From: an uncultured Prevotellaceae bacterium
GTDB taxonomy: Bacteria > Bacteroidota > Bacteroidia > Bacteroidales > Bacteroidaceae
Length of the DNA: 64,000 nucleotides
Reading direction: 5' to 3'
NCBI GenBank assembly: GCA_946540735.1
Contig: CAMNIN010000003.1
Coordinates: 1 to 64,000, forward strand
Shown here: piece after piece, positions 34,292 through 42,274 of the stretch
How positions within the stretch are numbered: position 1 is the first letter of the stretch
Layout of the letters: every line of letters begins with the position of its first letter
Translations under genes and position numbers: made by a program
Notes under the pieces: model-generated
The model's database searches: none
Seen by the model: only the letters and a program-made list of their open reading frames with translations
What the model was told of the DNA's origin: nothing

Positions 34292-35029
34292 TCAAATTAT
34301 AGCACCGCCATCGACTCCAATTATTTGTCCTGTCATGTAAGCTGATGCGTCAGACGCAAGGAACAAACAAAGATTTGCTATTTCTTCTGGCTCAGCCAGC
34401 CTACCAAAAGGAATATCGTTGATCTTTTCTGCAAATTTGTCAGCTAAAACAGCCTTAAATCTTTCAGACCCAACCATTCCTGGAGCAACAGCATTTACTC
34501 TAATCTTGTATTCTGCCAATTCCTTAGCTGCAGATTTGGTCGCAGAGATCACGGCACCTTTGGTTGCAGAATATGAAAGCTGACCTTTGGCTCCTTTGAC
34601 GCCTACCATGCTGGCCATGTTGATAATCGATCCATTCTGTTGCCTCATCATTATCCTTGATACCAGAGACATTAAGTTGATTAAAGCCACCACATTGACT
34701 TCAATCATTGTTCTGAACTTGTCATAATTGATCATGGGCATCATCTCGTAAGTGATGATACCGGCAATGTTAGCTAGTATGTCAATGTGCCCATGTTCTT
34801 TTTTGATCGTAACAATAGCTGCCTTTAAAGATGTAAAGTCGCAAATGTCTAGTTGAAGAGGTATAATTTTACCTTTTATTTCGTCACATGAATCTATCCA
34901 ATCTAAACCTTTGATGTCTATGGCATAAACAATTGCCCCTTGGCATGCAAATAAAAAGGCTGTGGATTTGCCGATACCTGCACCTGCTCCGGTAACGATT
35001 GCAATTTTTTCCTTTAATAAATCTTTCAT
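34292..35029 (-). CDS. SDR-family oxidoreductase
   Basis: A 245-residue classical SDR with the cofactor loop GAGAGIG (residues 14-20), NIAG near residue 87-90, active-site Tyr153-x-x-x-Lys157 in LSYSATKGAV, and the end MTGQIIGVDGGAII. An Asp at the end of the second strand (AIDIK) favours NAD(H). It begins one base after the neighbouring SDR gene ends. It could reduce a ketoacyl-ACP or oxidise a hydroxy group. It belongs to a different subgroup from the two NPFSLEGKT-type SDRs in this module. Confidence 0.85.
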   Translation of the reverse strand: MKDLLKEKIAIVTGAGAGIGKSTAFLFACQGAIVYAIDIKGLDWIDSCDEIKGKIIPLQLDICDFTSLKAAIVTIKKEHGHIDILANIAGIITYEMMPMINYDKFRTMIEVNVVALINLMSLVSRIMMRQQNGSIINMASMVGVKGAKGQLSYSATKGAVISATKSAAKELAEYKIRVNAVAPGMVGSERFKAVLADKFAEKINDIPFGRLAEPEEIANLCLFLASDASAYMTGQIIGVDGGAII

Positions 35030-35030
35030 G

Positions 35031-35795
35031 TTATTTCAGCATAAAACCTCCATCAATTATCATAGATGTCCCCGTTGTCCATGCAGAAGCGTCTGAAAGC
35101 AAATAAATGATGGCCCAAGCGACCTCTTCTGGCTTCCCGTATCGTTTTAACGGATAAGACATCATATCTTTTTCTCTTTCTTTTTCACTAAGATTGCCCA
35201 TGCTCATCTTGGTATTAACCATCCCAGGGTGAACTGCATTTGCTCGAATGTTTTTATCTGCCAGTTCTATGGCAAATGACCGCATATAAGATGTCAAAGC
35301 CGCTTTCGAACTGGCATATAAAGCTCTTCCTGGAGCATTAAAGAAAGCTGATACAGAAGATGTGAAGACAATTGATCCATTTTTCTTTAATTTCTTCTTC
35401 TTTATTAGTAGCCTTGTCAAATTGACACATGAGAACAAGTTGTTTTGGAAGATAAACTCCAAATCCTCATTCTTGACAAACGAAACAGGCTTTACTCGGT
35501 TGACACCAGCGTTGTTCACTAAACCATCGATTGCTTCTATTTCATCCGCTAAATCTGCTAAATCTTTTTCATTGGTTAAATCGGCTAATAACAACCTGTG
35601 GTGTTGCGAGGGGTTATCACAACAGAGTTGATTATAAGTTTCTTTTAATCGAGGTTCGTTTCGCGCAGTTATGATAAGATTTGCACCTAATTTAGAGCAT
35701 TGAATGGCTGTCTCTGCTCCAATACCAGATGATGCTCCAGTTATGAGAATAGTTTTTCCTTCTAATGAAAATGGATTATACGGAAACGCTGACAT
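35031..35795 (-). CDS. SDR-family oxidoreductase (paralogue of 24546-25280)
   Basis: A 254-residue SDR. It opens with YNPFSLEGKTILITGASSGI and has VNNAGVNR near residue 95, active-site Tyr160-x-x-x-Lys164 in ALYASSKAALTSY, and ends WTTGTSMIIDGGFMLK. The first 25 residues closely match the SDR at 24546-25280, so the two come from one duplication. Its stop and start are coupled with the ACP gene upstream (stop of ACP overlaps the SDR start). A 3-ketoacyl-ACP reductase role is likely. Confidence 0.85.
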   Translation of the reverse strand: MSAFPYNPFSLEGKTILITGASSGIGAETAIQCSKLGANLIITARNEPRLKETYNQLCCDNPSQHHRLLLADLTNEKDLADLADEIEAIDGLVNNAGVNRVKPVSFVKNEDLEFIFQNNLFSCVNLTRLLIKKKKLKKNGSIVFTSSVSAFFNAPGRALYASSKAALTSYMRSFAIELADKNIRANAVHPGMVNTKMSMGNLSEKEREKDMMSYPLKRYGKPEEVAWAIIYLLSDASAWTTGTSMIIDGGFMLK

Positions 35796-36028
35796 TAGAG
35801 TTTCGCTATTACCTTATTGTACAAGTCTTCAATAGTAACCGAGCTTATCATGTCATCTGCGTTGAGAGCTACTTCAAATTCTTCATCTACCATCGCTATA
35901 ATGGACAATCCGATGAGTGAAGACCATTCATCCAAGTCGTGGAATATGGTAGAAGGCTTGAACTCACTAACATCGGTGTCATCAAATTGCTCTGCAAAGA
36001 GACTTACAAATTCATCTAAAGATTTCAT
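35795..36028 (-). CDS. Acyl carrier protein with variant WSSL site
   Basis: A 77-residue acidic carrier protein. The site is DEWSSLIGLS (Ser37), with Ser in place of the usual Asp before the phosphopantetheine serine. It is paralogous to the ACP at 26356-26586, which has WGSL at the same place. Both are followed by members of the same enzyme families, so a module duplication is likely. It is the first carrier gene of the module, about 11 bases from a GNAT gene. Confidence 0.85.
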   Translation of the reverse strand: MKSLDEFVSLFAEQFDDTDVSEFKPSTIFHDLDEWSSLIGLSIIAMVDEEFEVALNADDMISSVTIEDLYNKVIAKL

Positions 36029-36039
36029 ATGTTTTGTTT

Positions 36040-36642
36040 TTATTTGGTTATATTCTTCATTTCCTTTAATCTCTTTAAAATCGCTCTTAATTCGTACTTG
36101 CCACTTTTTTTGTTAATAAAGTATTCTTTTCTTAAGATGGAGGAGAGTCTTACATCGTATCTTATATCATTTTTTATGACGGCTTCACGTAAAACTCCTT
36201 CTTTGGTAAAAAGAAACAAATCTCCTGCGATATTCGAATTCTTATTACCTATGATGGAACTGCCATAGAGTCGATTAAGTCCTAAATGTTCAAACGCGTA
36301 TTCTAAAATGAAACAATATGATTCTATCCAGGCAAAGCCATTCCTGTAGTCCTTGTCTGCTATCACAATTCCATGAAAGCATGCGCTTTGGTTTAACTTA
36401 TCAATCTCAGAGAGACTAATCCATCCCACTATTCTCTTCTCTTCATCATTGGTACAAATAGCCCAAAAGTGATAGGTGTCATGATTTCCCATGCATCCTT
36501 CTACCCATTTCCTTGCCTCTTTATAGGTGTATGGACGAAAATGACCAATAATCATGCTGTTTAGCTTCTCGTCGTTTTTGCATTTGTAGATAAAATCTAC
36601 ATCGCGCTCCTCAAATTCACGAAAACAGACTGTGGATAGCAT
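36040..36642 (-). CDS. GNAT-family acetyltransferase
   Basis: A 200-residue protein from the ATG at 36642, which overlaps the TAA of the upstream gene (TAATG); a TTG 12 bases earlier is less likely. It has the RimJ/RimL layout: TVCFREFEERDVDFIYKCKN, VGWISLSEIDKLNQSACFHG, IVIADKDYRNGFAWIESYCF as the acetyl-CoA loop, and LNRLYGSSIIGNKNSNIAGD near the C-terminus. It probably N-acetylates an amino sugar made by the neighbouring PLP enzymes, as WecD/PseH-type GNATs do. The substrate is not shown directly. Confidence 0.75.
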   Translation of the reverse strand: MLSTVCFREFEERDVDFIYKCKNDEKLNSMIIGHFRPYTYKEARKWVEGCMGNHDTYHFWAICTNDEEKRIVGWISLSEIDKLNQSACFHGIVIADKDYRNGFAWIESYCFILEYAFEHLGLNRLYGSSIIGNKNSNIAGDLFLFTKEGVLREAVIKNDIRYDVRLSSILRKEYFINKKSGKYELRAILKRLKEMKNITK

Positions 36643-37586
36643 TATTGGATGCAATTAATGATTCTGTTCATCTCATTCTTACCATAGCGCTGGTCGATAG
36701 GCAGCGGAATCATTTGCCGGGTCAGATACCACTCAAAGCTATCTGCGGTTGTCCATTCAAGGACATTCGGCCAATATCTGGCTACATATATCTTCTCCTT
36801 GATAAGATGATCACGTAGCCCCTCTCGGTCTGTCAAATAGGGATATACCATTGGCACGGCATCTTTATCTAAAGAAATATTAAGTTTATTGGTAGCGCTT
36901 AATGTGGAGTGAAGCATCAAGAAATTGTTTCGACGTTGTTCGGTTACCCTTCGGTAATCTATAGATTGCATGATTCTTTGGGTGAGTTTTGACATTTTCC
37001 TGATTGGTTGATGGGCTAGCCCATCATCTGCCTTATGAAAATCCTCAAATCCTGCTTCTGCAGAAAGGTCTATTCGCTTCATCAGGTATGACATGCGCTC
37101 AAAGGAGAGATCTTGTGCAAAAGGTTTATTAAGATTAGCACTAGTGTATAGGTATGCTCCATCAGAAACACCAAAAAATTTGCGACATGTGTAAAAAGTG
37201 TCAATTCCTTTTTTAGGTCTTTCAAAAAAAGCTTGTGTGTTATCTATAATAATATGATTACCGTATTTGCCAATGAGATAATCTGCATATTGTTGTTTTA
37301 ATCCGAAATAGTTGGTATAAAGCAATGCCTCATCTCGTTGAAGTGGAATATCATCAAGCAATTCAAAACTCAAGTCAATGTGGTAATATTCGTATTGAAC
37401 GCCAAGCTTCTTGATGGGCTCCAGTATAGCATTGCATGTATAATATGGAATGTAAATTCTCTCGTATTTACGTGTAAGAAGAATATACTCTAAGCAATTA
37501 CGACCCGAATTAAAGCGTAAGACATTTTGGTGATACTCCTCGTGATAAGGTAGTTCTAGAGAAAAATATCCTCCGATTGAATTCAT
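36642..37586 (-). CDS. DegT/DnrJ-like PLP-dependent protein, divergent
   Basis: A 314-residue protein shorter than normal DegT aminotransferases (about 370-400). It opens with FNSGRNCLEYILLTRKYERI and has YIPYYTCNAILEPIKKLGVQ, IIIDNTQAFFERPKKGIDTF and YTCRKFFGVSDGAYLYTSAN. The Lys in CRKFFGVSDGA sits where the PLP-binding Lys lies in DegT proteins, and DNTQAFF replaces the usual EDAAHALG. Coupled starts (TGATG) link it to the ATP-grasp gene upstream. It may be an aminotransferase or a non-transaminating PLP enzyme; the reaction is unknown. Confidence 0.7.
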   Translation of the reverse strand: MNSIGGYFSLELPYHEEYHQNVLRFNSGRNCLEYILLTRKYERIYIPYYTCNAILEPIKKLGVQYEYYHIDLSFELLDDIPLQRDEALLYTNYFGLKQQYADYLIGKYGNHIIIDNTQAFFERPKKGIDTFYTCRKFFGVSDGAYLYTSANLNKPFAQDLSFERMSYLMKRIDLSAEAGFEDFHKADDGLAHQPIRKMSKLTQRIMQSIDYRRVTEQRRNNFLMLHSTLSATNKLNISLDKDAVPMVYPYLTDREGLRDHLIKEKIYVARYWPNVLEWTTADSFEWYLTRQMIPLPIDQRYGKNEMNRIINCIQ

Positions 37587-38791
37587 CAAATTACAATAAC
37601 TCTCAACCAGTCACTCTGATGGGTGATGGCATGCTCAAGTTCTTCTGCTGTTTCAAATCTCAACACCAAAGTTCCTATCGCATTGTTTGCACCTTCAAAA
37701 GACTCCACAATATCGCCCTTCTTAACCCATAAATCTTGTTCGACAATCTCTGCGGGAAGATCATTGCTGATTTCTAAATGATCAAAGACTCCGCTTTTGT
37801 CAGCATGAAGTATGATTTCTGCCCAGTGGCCGTTGTAGGGTTTCTGTTCAATTGGCTCAATTGGATCTCCAACTATGGCTCGTGTGATGGCGGTTATCAT
37901 GTCAACGCCTGTAGCATAATGCAACATTTCGCACAAACGATTTCCACCTCCACGAGGGGTCAATTCCATGATATATGGTTTCCCATTTGTGCCAATTCGG
38001 GTCTCAATATTGTAAACGACGGTCTTCAATCCAAGAAGAGTGATCAGACGCTGAATCTCTGAAGTGAGATAATCTTCTTGCTCCTTGGTGAATGTCGATG
38101 GCCAGGAGTAGGCGGCAGGGGTATAGGGATTAGTAGCATTCAGGTCAAAACGCTGGGCACAATAACTGGTGAATACCAACTTTCCGTCAATAGACATGCT
38201 GTCTGTATCTGAGGAACAACCCTGTTTCTCAATGAACTCTTCAACAATGATGTGTCCAGAAATAGAATGAGCCATGGCATATTCCAAAGCTGGTCCCAAA
38301 TCCTCTACTTTATCCACTCTGGTTACACCTTTACTTCCCGCAGCATCAGTTGGCTTGACGATAACTGGCCATGGATACCAGTATTTTTCTTCCATGGCTG
38401 CATCTATGCTGTCGAATCCCTTTGCCAGAGGAACATTAAAGCCGTTCTTTTGTAAAAATGAGCGGAAACGGTCTTTGTTCTGCAATATTTCCACGGATTC
38501 AAATGGCCCAAAAGAAGGCAAGCCCAATTTGTTCTGGACGTATGAGGCTGCTATCACACCGGGATCACAGGCAAATGACATAATGCCGTCGATTTGCAAC
38601 CTTTCGGCTTCTTTTAAAACCGCTTCTTTGTCAACGATGCTTACATTGCAATATTCGTCTGCATATTGGTGAGCAATGTTATTAGGCAGATAGTCGGCGG
38701 TAATGACATAATAGCCTTGCTTGTGGGCTGCTTTGATAACAGGGAGCAGATAGCGTAGACCGCCAAGGAGCATCAATTTCTTTTGCTTCAT
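37586..38791 (-). CDS. ATP-grasp carboxylate-amine ligase-like protein
   Basis: A 401-residue protein starting MKQKKLMLLGGLRYLLPVIK at the ATG one base after the upstream stop. ATP-grasp landmarks are QNKDRFRSFLQKNGFNVPLA, WPVIVKPTDAAGSKGVTRVD (Lys and glycine loop), HIIVEEFIEKQGCSSD and YIMELTPRGGGNRLCEMLHY (the metal-binding E-x-x-x-R-x-G-G-N). This subgroup resembles PurK/CarB-like stand-alone ligases found in sugar and antibiotic loci. It may ligate an amino acid to an aminosugar or make a small amide. It sits between two PLP-enzyme genes. Confidence 0.8.
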   Translation of the reverse strand: MKQKKLMLLGGLRYLLPVIKAAHKQGYYVITADYLPNNIAHQYADEYCNVSIVDKEAVLKEAERLQIDGIMSFACDPGVIAASYVQNKLGLPSFGPFESVEILQNKDRFRSFLQKNGFNVPLAKGFDSIDAAMEEKYWYPWPVIVKPTDAAGSKGVTRVDKVEDLGPALEYAMAHSISGHIIVEEFIEKQGCSSDTDSMSIDGKLVFTSYCAQRFDLNATNPYTPAAYSWPSTFTKEQEDYLTSEIQRLITLLGLKTVVYNIETRIGTNGKPYIMELTPRGGGNRLCEMLHYATGVDMITAITRAIVGDPIEPIEQKPYNGHWAEIILHADKSGVFDHLEISNDLPAEIVEQDLWVKKGDIVESFEGANNAIGTLVLRFETAEELEHAITHQSDWLRVIVI

Positions 38792-38792
38792 G

Positions 38793-39929
38793 CTATTTGA
38801 TAATACAATGAAGGATTCTTTCCAAGTCTTCTTCTGCCAATGCATGATGCATCGGCAGACAAATCACTTCGTTGGCCATCTTGGTTGCTACAGGAAGATT
38901 CTCCCTGTTCGCACTGGGCAATCCCCGATAAGTACTGAAATCGCTGATCAGGGGGTAGAAATATCTTCTCCCCAAGATGCCTTGCTCTCTCATCTTGAAA
39001 TACAGATCATCGCGTGACATCCCATATTTCTTTGCATTGACGAAGATGGGGAAATAGCTGTAGTTGTGCTTGACTCCTGGCAGGTCATCCCAGAATTCGA
39101 TGCCTTCTACGTTTCTCAACGCCTTGCGGTATCGTATAGCGACCTGATGGCGGGCTTCTATGGCGTCATCCACTTGCCGAAGATTGAGAAGACCGTATGC
39201 GCTGCGAATTTCGTCCATCTTTCCATTAATTCCTGGCGCAACCACCTCCGTTTCTCCGGCAAAACCAAAGTTTTTCAAATAGTCTATGCGCTTCTTGGTC
39301 TTTTCGTCGTGCATCACCAATGCTCCACCTTCCACAGTATTATAGACCTTAGTGGCATGGAAACTGAGGGTGGACATGTCGCCAGCGGTAAGGATGCTCT
39401 CACCGTTGACATCCACACCAAAGGCATGGGCTGCATCGTAGATTACTCTGAGTCCATATTTGTCGGCTATTTCTTGTATGGCTTTTACGTTGCAGGGCTT
39501 TCCATAGACATGAACAGGCATGATGGCTGTGGTCTTAGGGGTAATGGCAGCCTCTATCTTGTTGGGATCCATACAACCAGTCTCCCATTCAATATCCACA
39601 AAGACAGGCCTGATGCCGTTCCACCACAAGGAATGGGTTGTTGCGACAAAACTGTATGGAGTCGTGATGACTTCACCTGTGATATGGAGCGCCTGAAGGG
39701 CGGTAATCAATGGCAATGTGCCATTGGTAAACAGGCTGACATAGGGCACCCTGAGATATTCGCACAAAGCCTGTTCTAGGCGTTTATGATAGGAACCGTT
39801 GTTGGTGATCCATTTCGATTCCCATATATCCTTCAGCATCTCTCCGAACTCACTCAAATCGGGGAGAAGAGGGGAGGTTACAGTTATTTTTTTCTTGTCA
39901 TTACTAAATGATTGTGCCATTCCTAACAT
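38793..39929 (-). CDS. DegT/DnrJ/EryC1/StrS aminotransferase
   Basis: A 378-residue sugar aminotransferase. It has SKWITNNGSYHKRLEQALCE, VSLFTNGTLPLITALQALHI, VIYDAAHAFGVDVNGESILT and the PLP-Lys motif TLSFHATKVYNTVEGGALVM. The order matches FdtB/DesV-type enzymes that aminate 3- or 4-keto-deoxysugar nucleotides. It probably makes an amino sugar that is then acylated. Two starts are possible, three codons apart. It is distinct from the WcfR-type aminotransferase at 47590-48756. Confidence 0.85.
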   Translation of the reverse strand: MLGMAQSFSNDKKKITVTSPLLPDLSEFGEMLKDIWESKWITNNGSYHKRLEQALCEYLRVPYVSLFTNGTLPLITALQALHITGEVITTPYSFVATTHSLWWNGIRPVFVDIEWETGCMDPNKIEAAITPKTTAIMPVHVYGKPCNVKAIQEIADKYGLRVIYDAAHAFGVDVNGESILTAGDMSTLSFHATKVYNTVEGGALVMHDEKTKKRIDYLKNFGFAGETEVVAPGINGKMDEIRSAYGLLNLRQVDDAIEARHQVAIRYRKALRNVEGIEFWDDLPGVKHNYSYFPIFVNAKKYGMSRDDLYFKMREQGILGRRYFYPLISDFSTYRGLPSANRENLPVATKMANEVICLPMHHALAEEDLERILHCIIK

Positions 39930-39956
39930 GAAAAATGTAACGTGAATAGTTAATTC

Positions 39957-40751
39957 TTATTTCAAGTATGCTTTAAATGAATGATGTGTTACCCGTTGAC
40001 TTTCTGGTGGCAATTCCATGTAATCACCATATACCCCCCTTAGCCATGAATCATAGTCGGATGGAACAATAAATTCCGAATCCTCAAACAAAACCTTTTT
40101 GCCTTTTCCAAAAATATCTTTAGAAAGATACAAGGCTTCAGTATAGCACAAGTCTGAACAATAGTGAGACTGCTCAAAATCATATTTTTGATTAAGCTTT
40201 ATCAGCCTATTTCTGACCCAATTATAAGGAAACGGAAAAACAAGAGTTTTTAAAGCTGATAGAAATGCACTTTTTGCTAAAGAGCGTTTTTTACTATGAG
40301 CAATCTTTTTTATTTCCAGTATTTCTATCCAGAAAGAACAATTCTTGATGTGTTTCTTTGCTTCTTCTTCATGATCAGGCATACCATCAAGGACAAAAAT
40401 GTCAATATTTAATCCAATATTATACTTCCTTGAGGTGTTTTCATCTAATAGAGTTTTATTGTCATACAACTTACCATACGAGAAAGGGCAATCTTTATCG
40501 TTCTCAGGACAAAAAACAACATAGCGCTCGTCTTTATACTCTTTGATGAAGCGAAGATAATCTGGGCGAGGCATAATGACATCCACATCATCATCCCAAG
40601 GAATGTATCCTTTATGACGAATTGCACCGATCAGTGTGCCGTAAGCAAGATAATAATTAAGCCCTTTTGCCTCGCAGAAAGAAGCGAAGGACTTGAGTAT
40701 ATTTAATTGGATCTTTTTAATATCTTCTATATGTAGCTCTGAGCTCTCCAT
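39957..40751 (-). CDS. licD: LicD-family phosphocholine transferase
   Basis: A 264-residue protein from the ATG at 40751, coupled to the BCCT gene stop (TGATG). It carries the LicD signature: FCEAKGLNYYLAYGTLIGAI, then RHKGYIPWDDDVDVIMPRPD with Asp54-56 and Asp58 (count from an in-frame TTG one codon earlier). LicD proteins move phosphocholine from CDP-choline to a sugar hydroxyl. The upstream transporter, kinase fusion and cytidylyltransferase provide the substrate, so the assignment to phosphocholine rather than another diester is well supported. The end is intact. Confidence 0.9.
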   Translation of the reverse strand: MESSELHIEDIKKIQLNILKSFASFCEAKGLNYYLAYGTLIGAIRHKGYIPWDDDVDVIMPRPDYLRFIKEYKDERYVVFCPENDKDCPFSYGKLYDNKTLLDENTSRKYNIGLNIDIFVLDGMPDHEEEAKKHIKNCSFWIEILEIKKIAHSKKRSLAKSAFLSALKTLVFPFPYNWVRNRLIKLNQKYDFEQSHYCSDLCYTEALYLSKDIFGKGKKVLFEDSEFIVPSDYDSWLRGVYGDYMELPPESQRVTHHSFKAYLK

Positions 40752-42274
40752 CAATTATTCTCCTTTAAATAGTTCTTGGCATCTTTAAAAAATGATATCG
40801 TACACAATAAGGACAATATAACTACAGGGAAGGCTGCAATCAGTGTTATTGACTGGATGCTGTAAAGCGAATTCTCAGCAAACAGTAAAGCAATTGGGAA
40901 AAGAATCAGCAAAATGCTCCAGAATGTACGAACCTTTCGGTCTGGCTCCTTGTCTGCTGAGAGATGCTTGTAAGAATAGGAAGAAGCGACATAGGTGATA
41001 CCGTCAAGTGTGGTGCTATAAAAAGCCATCATTGTGATGACAAGCAGCATTAATGCGAATATTGGCAAGGGCAACGTATCGAATATCTTAAGTATGGCTT
41101 CATACATGCTCCCACCTTCACCAATATAACCAGAAATATTAACACCATGTTTGAGTTCTTGTGCAAGTCCATAGTTGCCAATAATAATGAAAGACATGAA
41201 TGTACCTGCTAGTCCCCAGCCATATGTGCCCAAAATCATGTTTCTTATGGTACGCCCTTTGCTTATCAGAGCAATGAAAAATGGTGTAGCACAACACCAT
41301 ACAATCCAATATGCCCAATAGTATATAGTCCAGTTCTGAGCGAAGCTGGTCTCTCGCAATGGATCCATGTATGTGGAAAGGCCTATGAAATTCTGAACAA
41401 GATTGCCAAGTGATTGGAAGCCGGTTTCCAATATAAAGCGTGTTTCACCACCTATAAACAAAAAATAGAAAAGCAGGACAAAAAACATGTATGAGCAAAT
41501 GGTTGCCAGCTTGGAAATACCTTTAACTCCAAACCATACAGCCAGGGTGTATACAGCACAGATAATAAGCAAAAGTGTTATTGCAAGCACCACTCCATCT
41601 TGAATGCCAAGAACGGAGGCCAGGGCCTTTGACAGTAAAGGCGTTGCCAACGAAAATGTAGTGGCTGTTGCACAAACTATTGCAAAAATAGCTACTATAT
41701 CAATGAGCTTACCCCAAAAACCATCTGACTTGTTACCCAACAAAGGACGTACTGCCTCTGAAAAGCGCTGACGGTCACGTTTGCGGACATGCATCATAAA
41801 ACCAAATGCAATCGCTAGAATCACATAAAAACACCATGCAATAGGGCCCCAATGAAAAAGGGTGAACGTGGGAGCCCATGCTGCCATGCCACCAGGCATC
41901 CCCGTTACATGGGGCTCTGCTCCATAGAGTGCCCATTCACAAAGTGAGTAGAATAGGATGTCTGCCGCCATGGTGGAGGTGAAAATCATGGTTCCCCATT
42001 TAAAATCACTAAACTCAGGCTTTTCTATATTTCCTAGTTTTATTTTACCGTATTTTGAAAAAGATACATAAAATGTTGTGGTGAGAATTGCAACTCCAAA
42101 AAGAGCATAATATAAGCCACAGGTATCTCCAAGAAAACCTCGAACAGTATCTACGAACACTTTCGACTGCTCCGGTACAAGCATAAAAACAATCATCAAT
42201 ACTAGTACAATAAAAAATGGTATCAATGTGGTGGCCCAATCAACTTTGTGCCTAATTTTTCCTAATGCCTTCAT
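40751..42274 (-). CDS. BCCT-family transporter (choline/betaine uptake)
   Basis: A 507-residue protein with twelve membrane segments in the BCCT pattern, including FTLFHWGPIAWCFYVILAIA, FWGKLIDIVAIFAIVCATAT and WTIYYWAYWIVWCCATPFFI. The last holds the aromatic-rich substrate region, although the canonical WxWxxW motif reads YWAYWIVW. The gene overlaps the kinase fusion gene upstream by 4 bases and licD downstream. In Haemophilus and pneumococcal lic loci the choline permease (LicB) is a different family, so a BCCT here is an apparent replacement. Choline import is inferred from context. Confidence 0.85.
   Translation of the reverse strand: MKALGKIRHKVDWATTLIPFFIVLVLMIVFMLVPEQSKVFVDTVRGFLGDTCGLYYALFGVAILTTTFYVSFSKYGKIKLGNIEKPEFSDFKWGTMIFTSTMAADILFYSLCEWALYGAEPHVTGMPGGMAAWAPTFTLFHWGPIAWCFYVILAIAFGFMMHVRKRDRQRFSEAVRPLLGNKSDGFWGKLIDIVAIFAIVCATATTFSLATPLLSKALASVLGIQDGVVLAITLLLIICAVYTLAVWFGVKGISKLATICSYMFFVLLFYFLFIGGETRFILETGFQSLGNLVQNFIGLSTYMDPLRETSFAQNWTIYYWAYWIVWCCATPFFIALISKGRTIRNMILGTYGWGLAGTFMSFIIIGNYGLAQELKHGVNISGYIGEGGSMYEAILKIFDTLPLPIFALMLLVITMMAFYSTTLDGITYVASSYSYKHLSADKEPDRKVRTFWSILLILFPIALLFAENSLYSIQSITLIAAFPVVILSLLCTISFFKDAKNYLKENN

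Noticed and set aside
23275..36028. Modular polyketide or aryl-polyene cluster
   Set aside because: There is no ketosynthase of the KASI/II or chain-length-factor type, no dehydratase, no thioesterase and no multidomain protein. The set fits short sugar acyl groups better.
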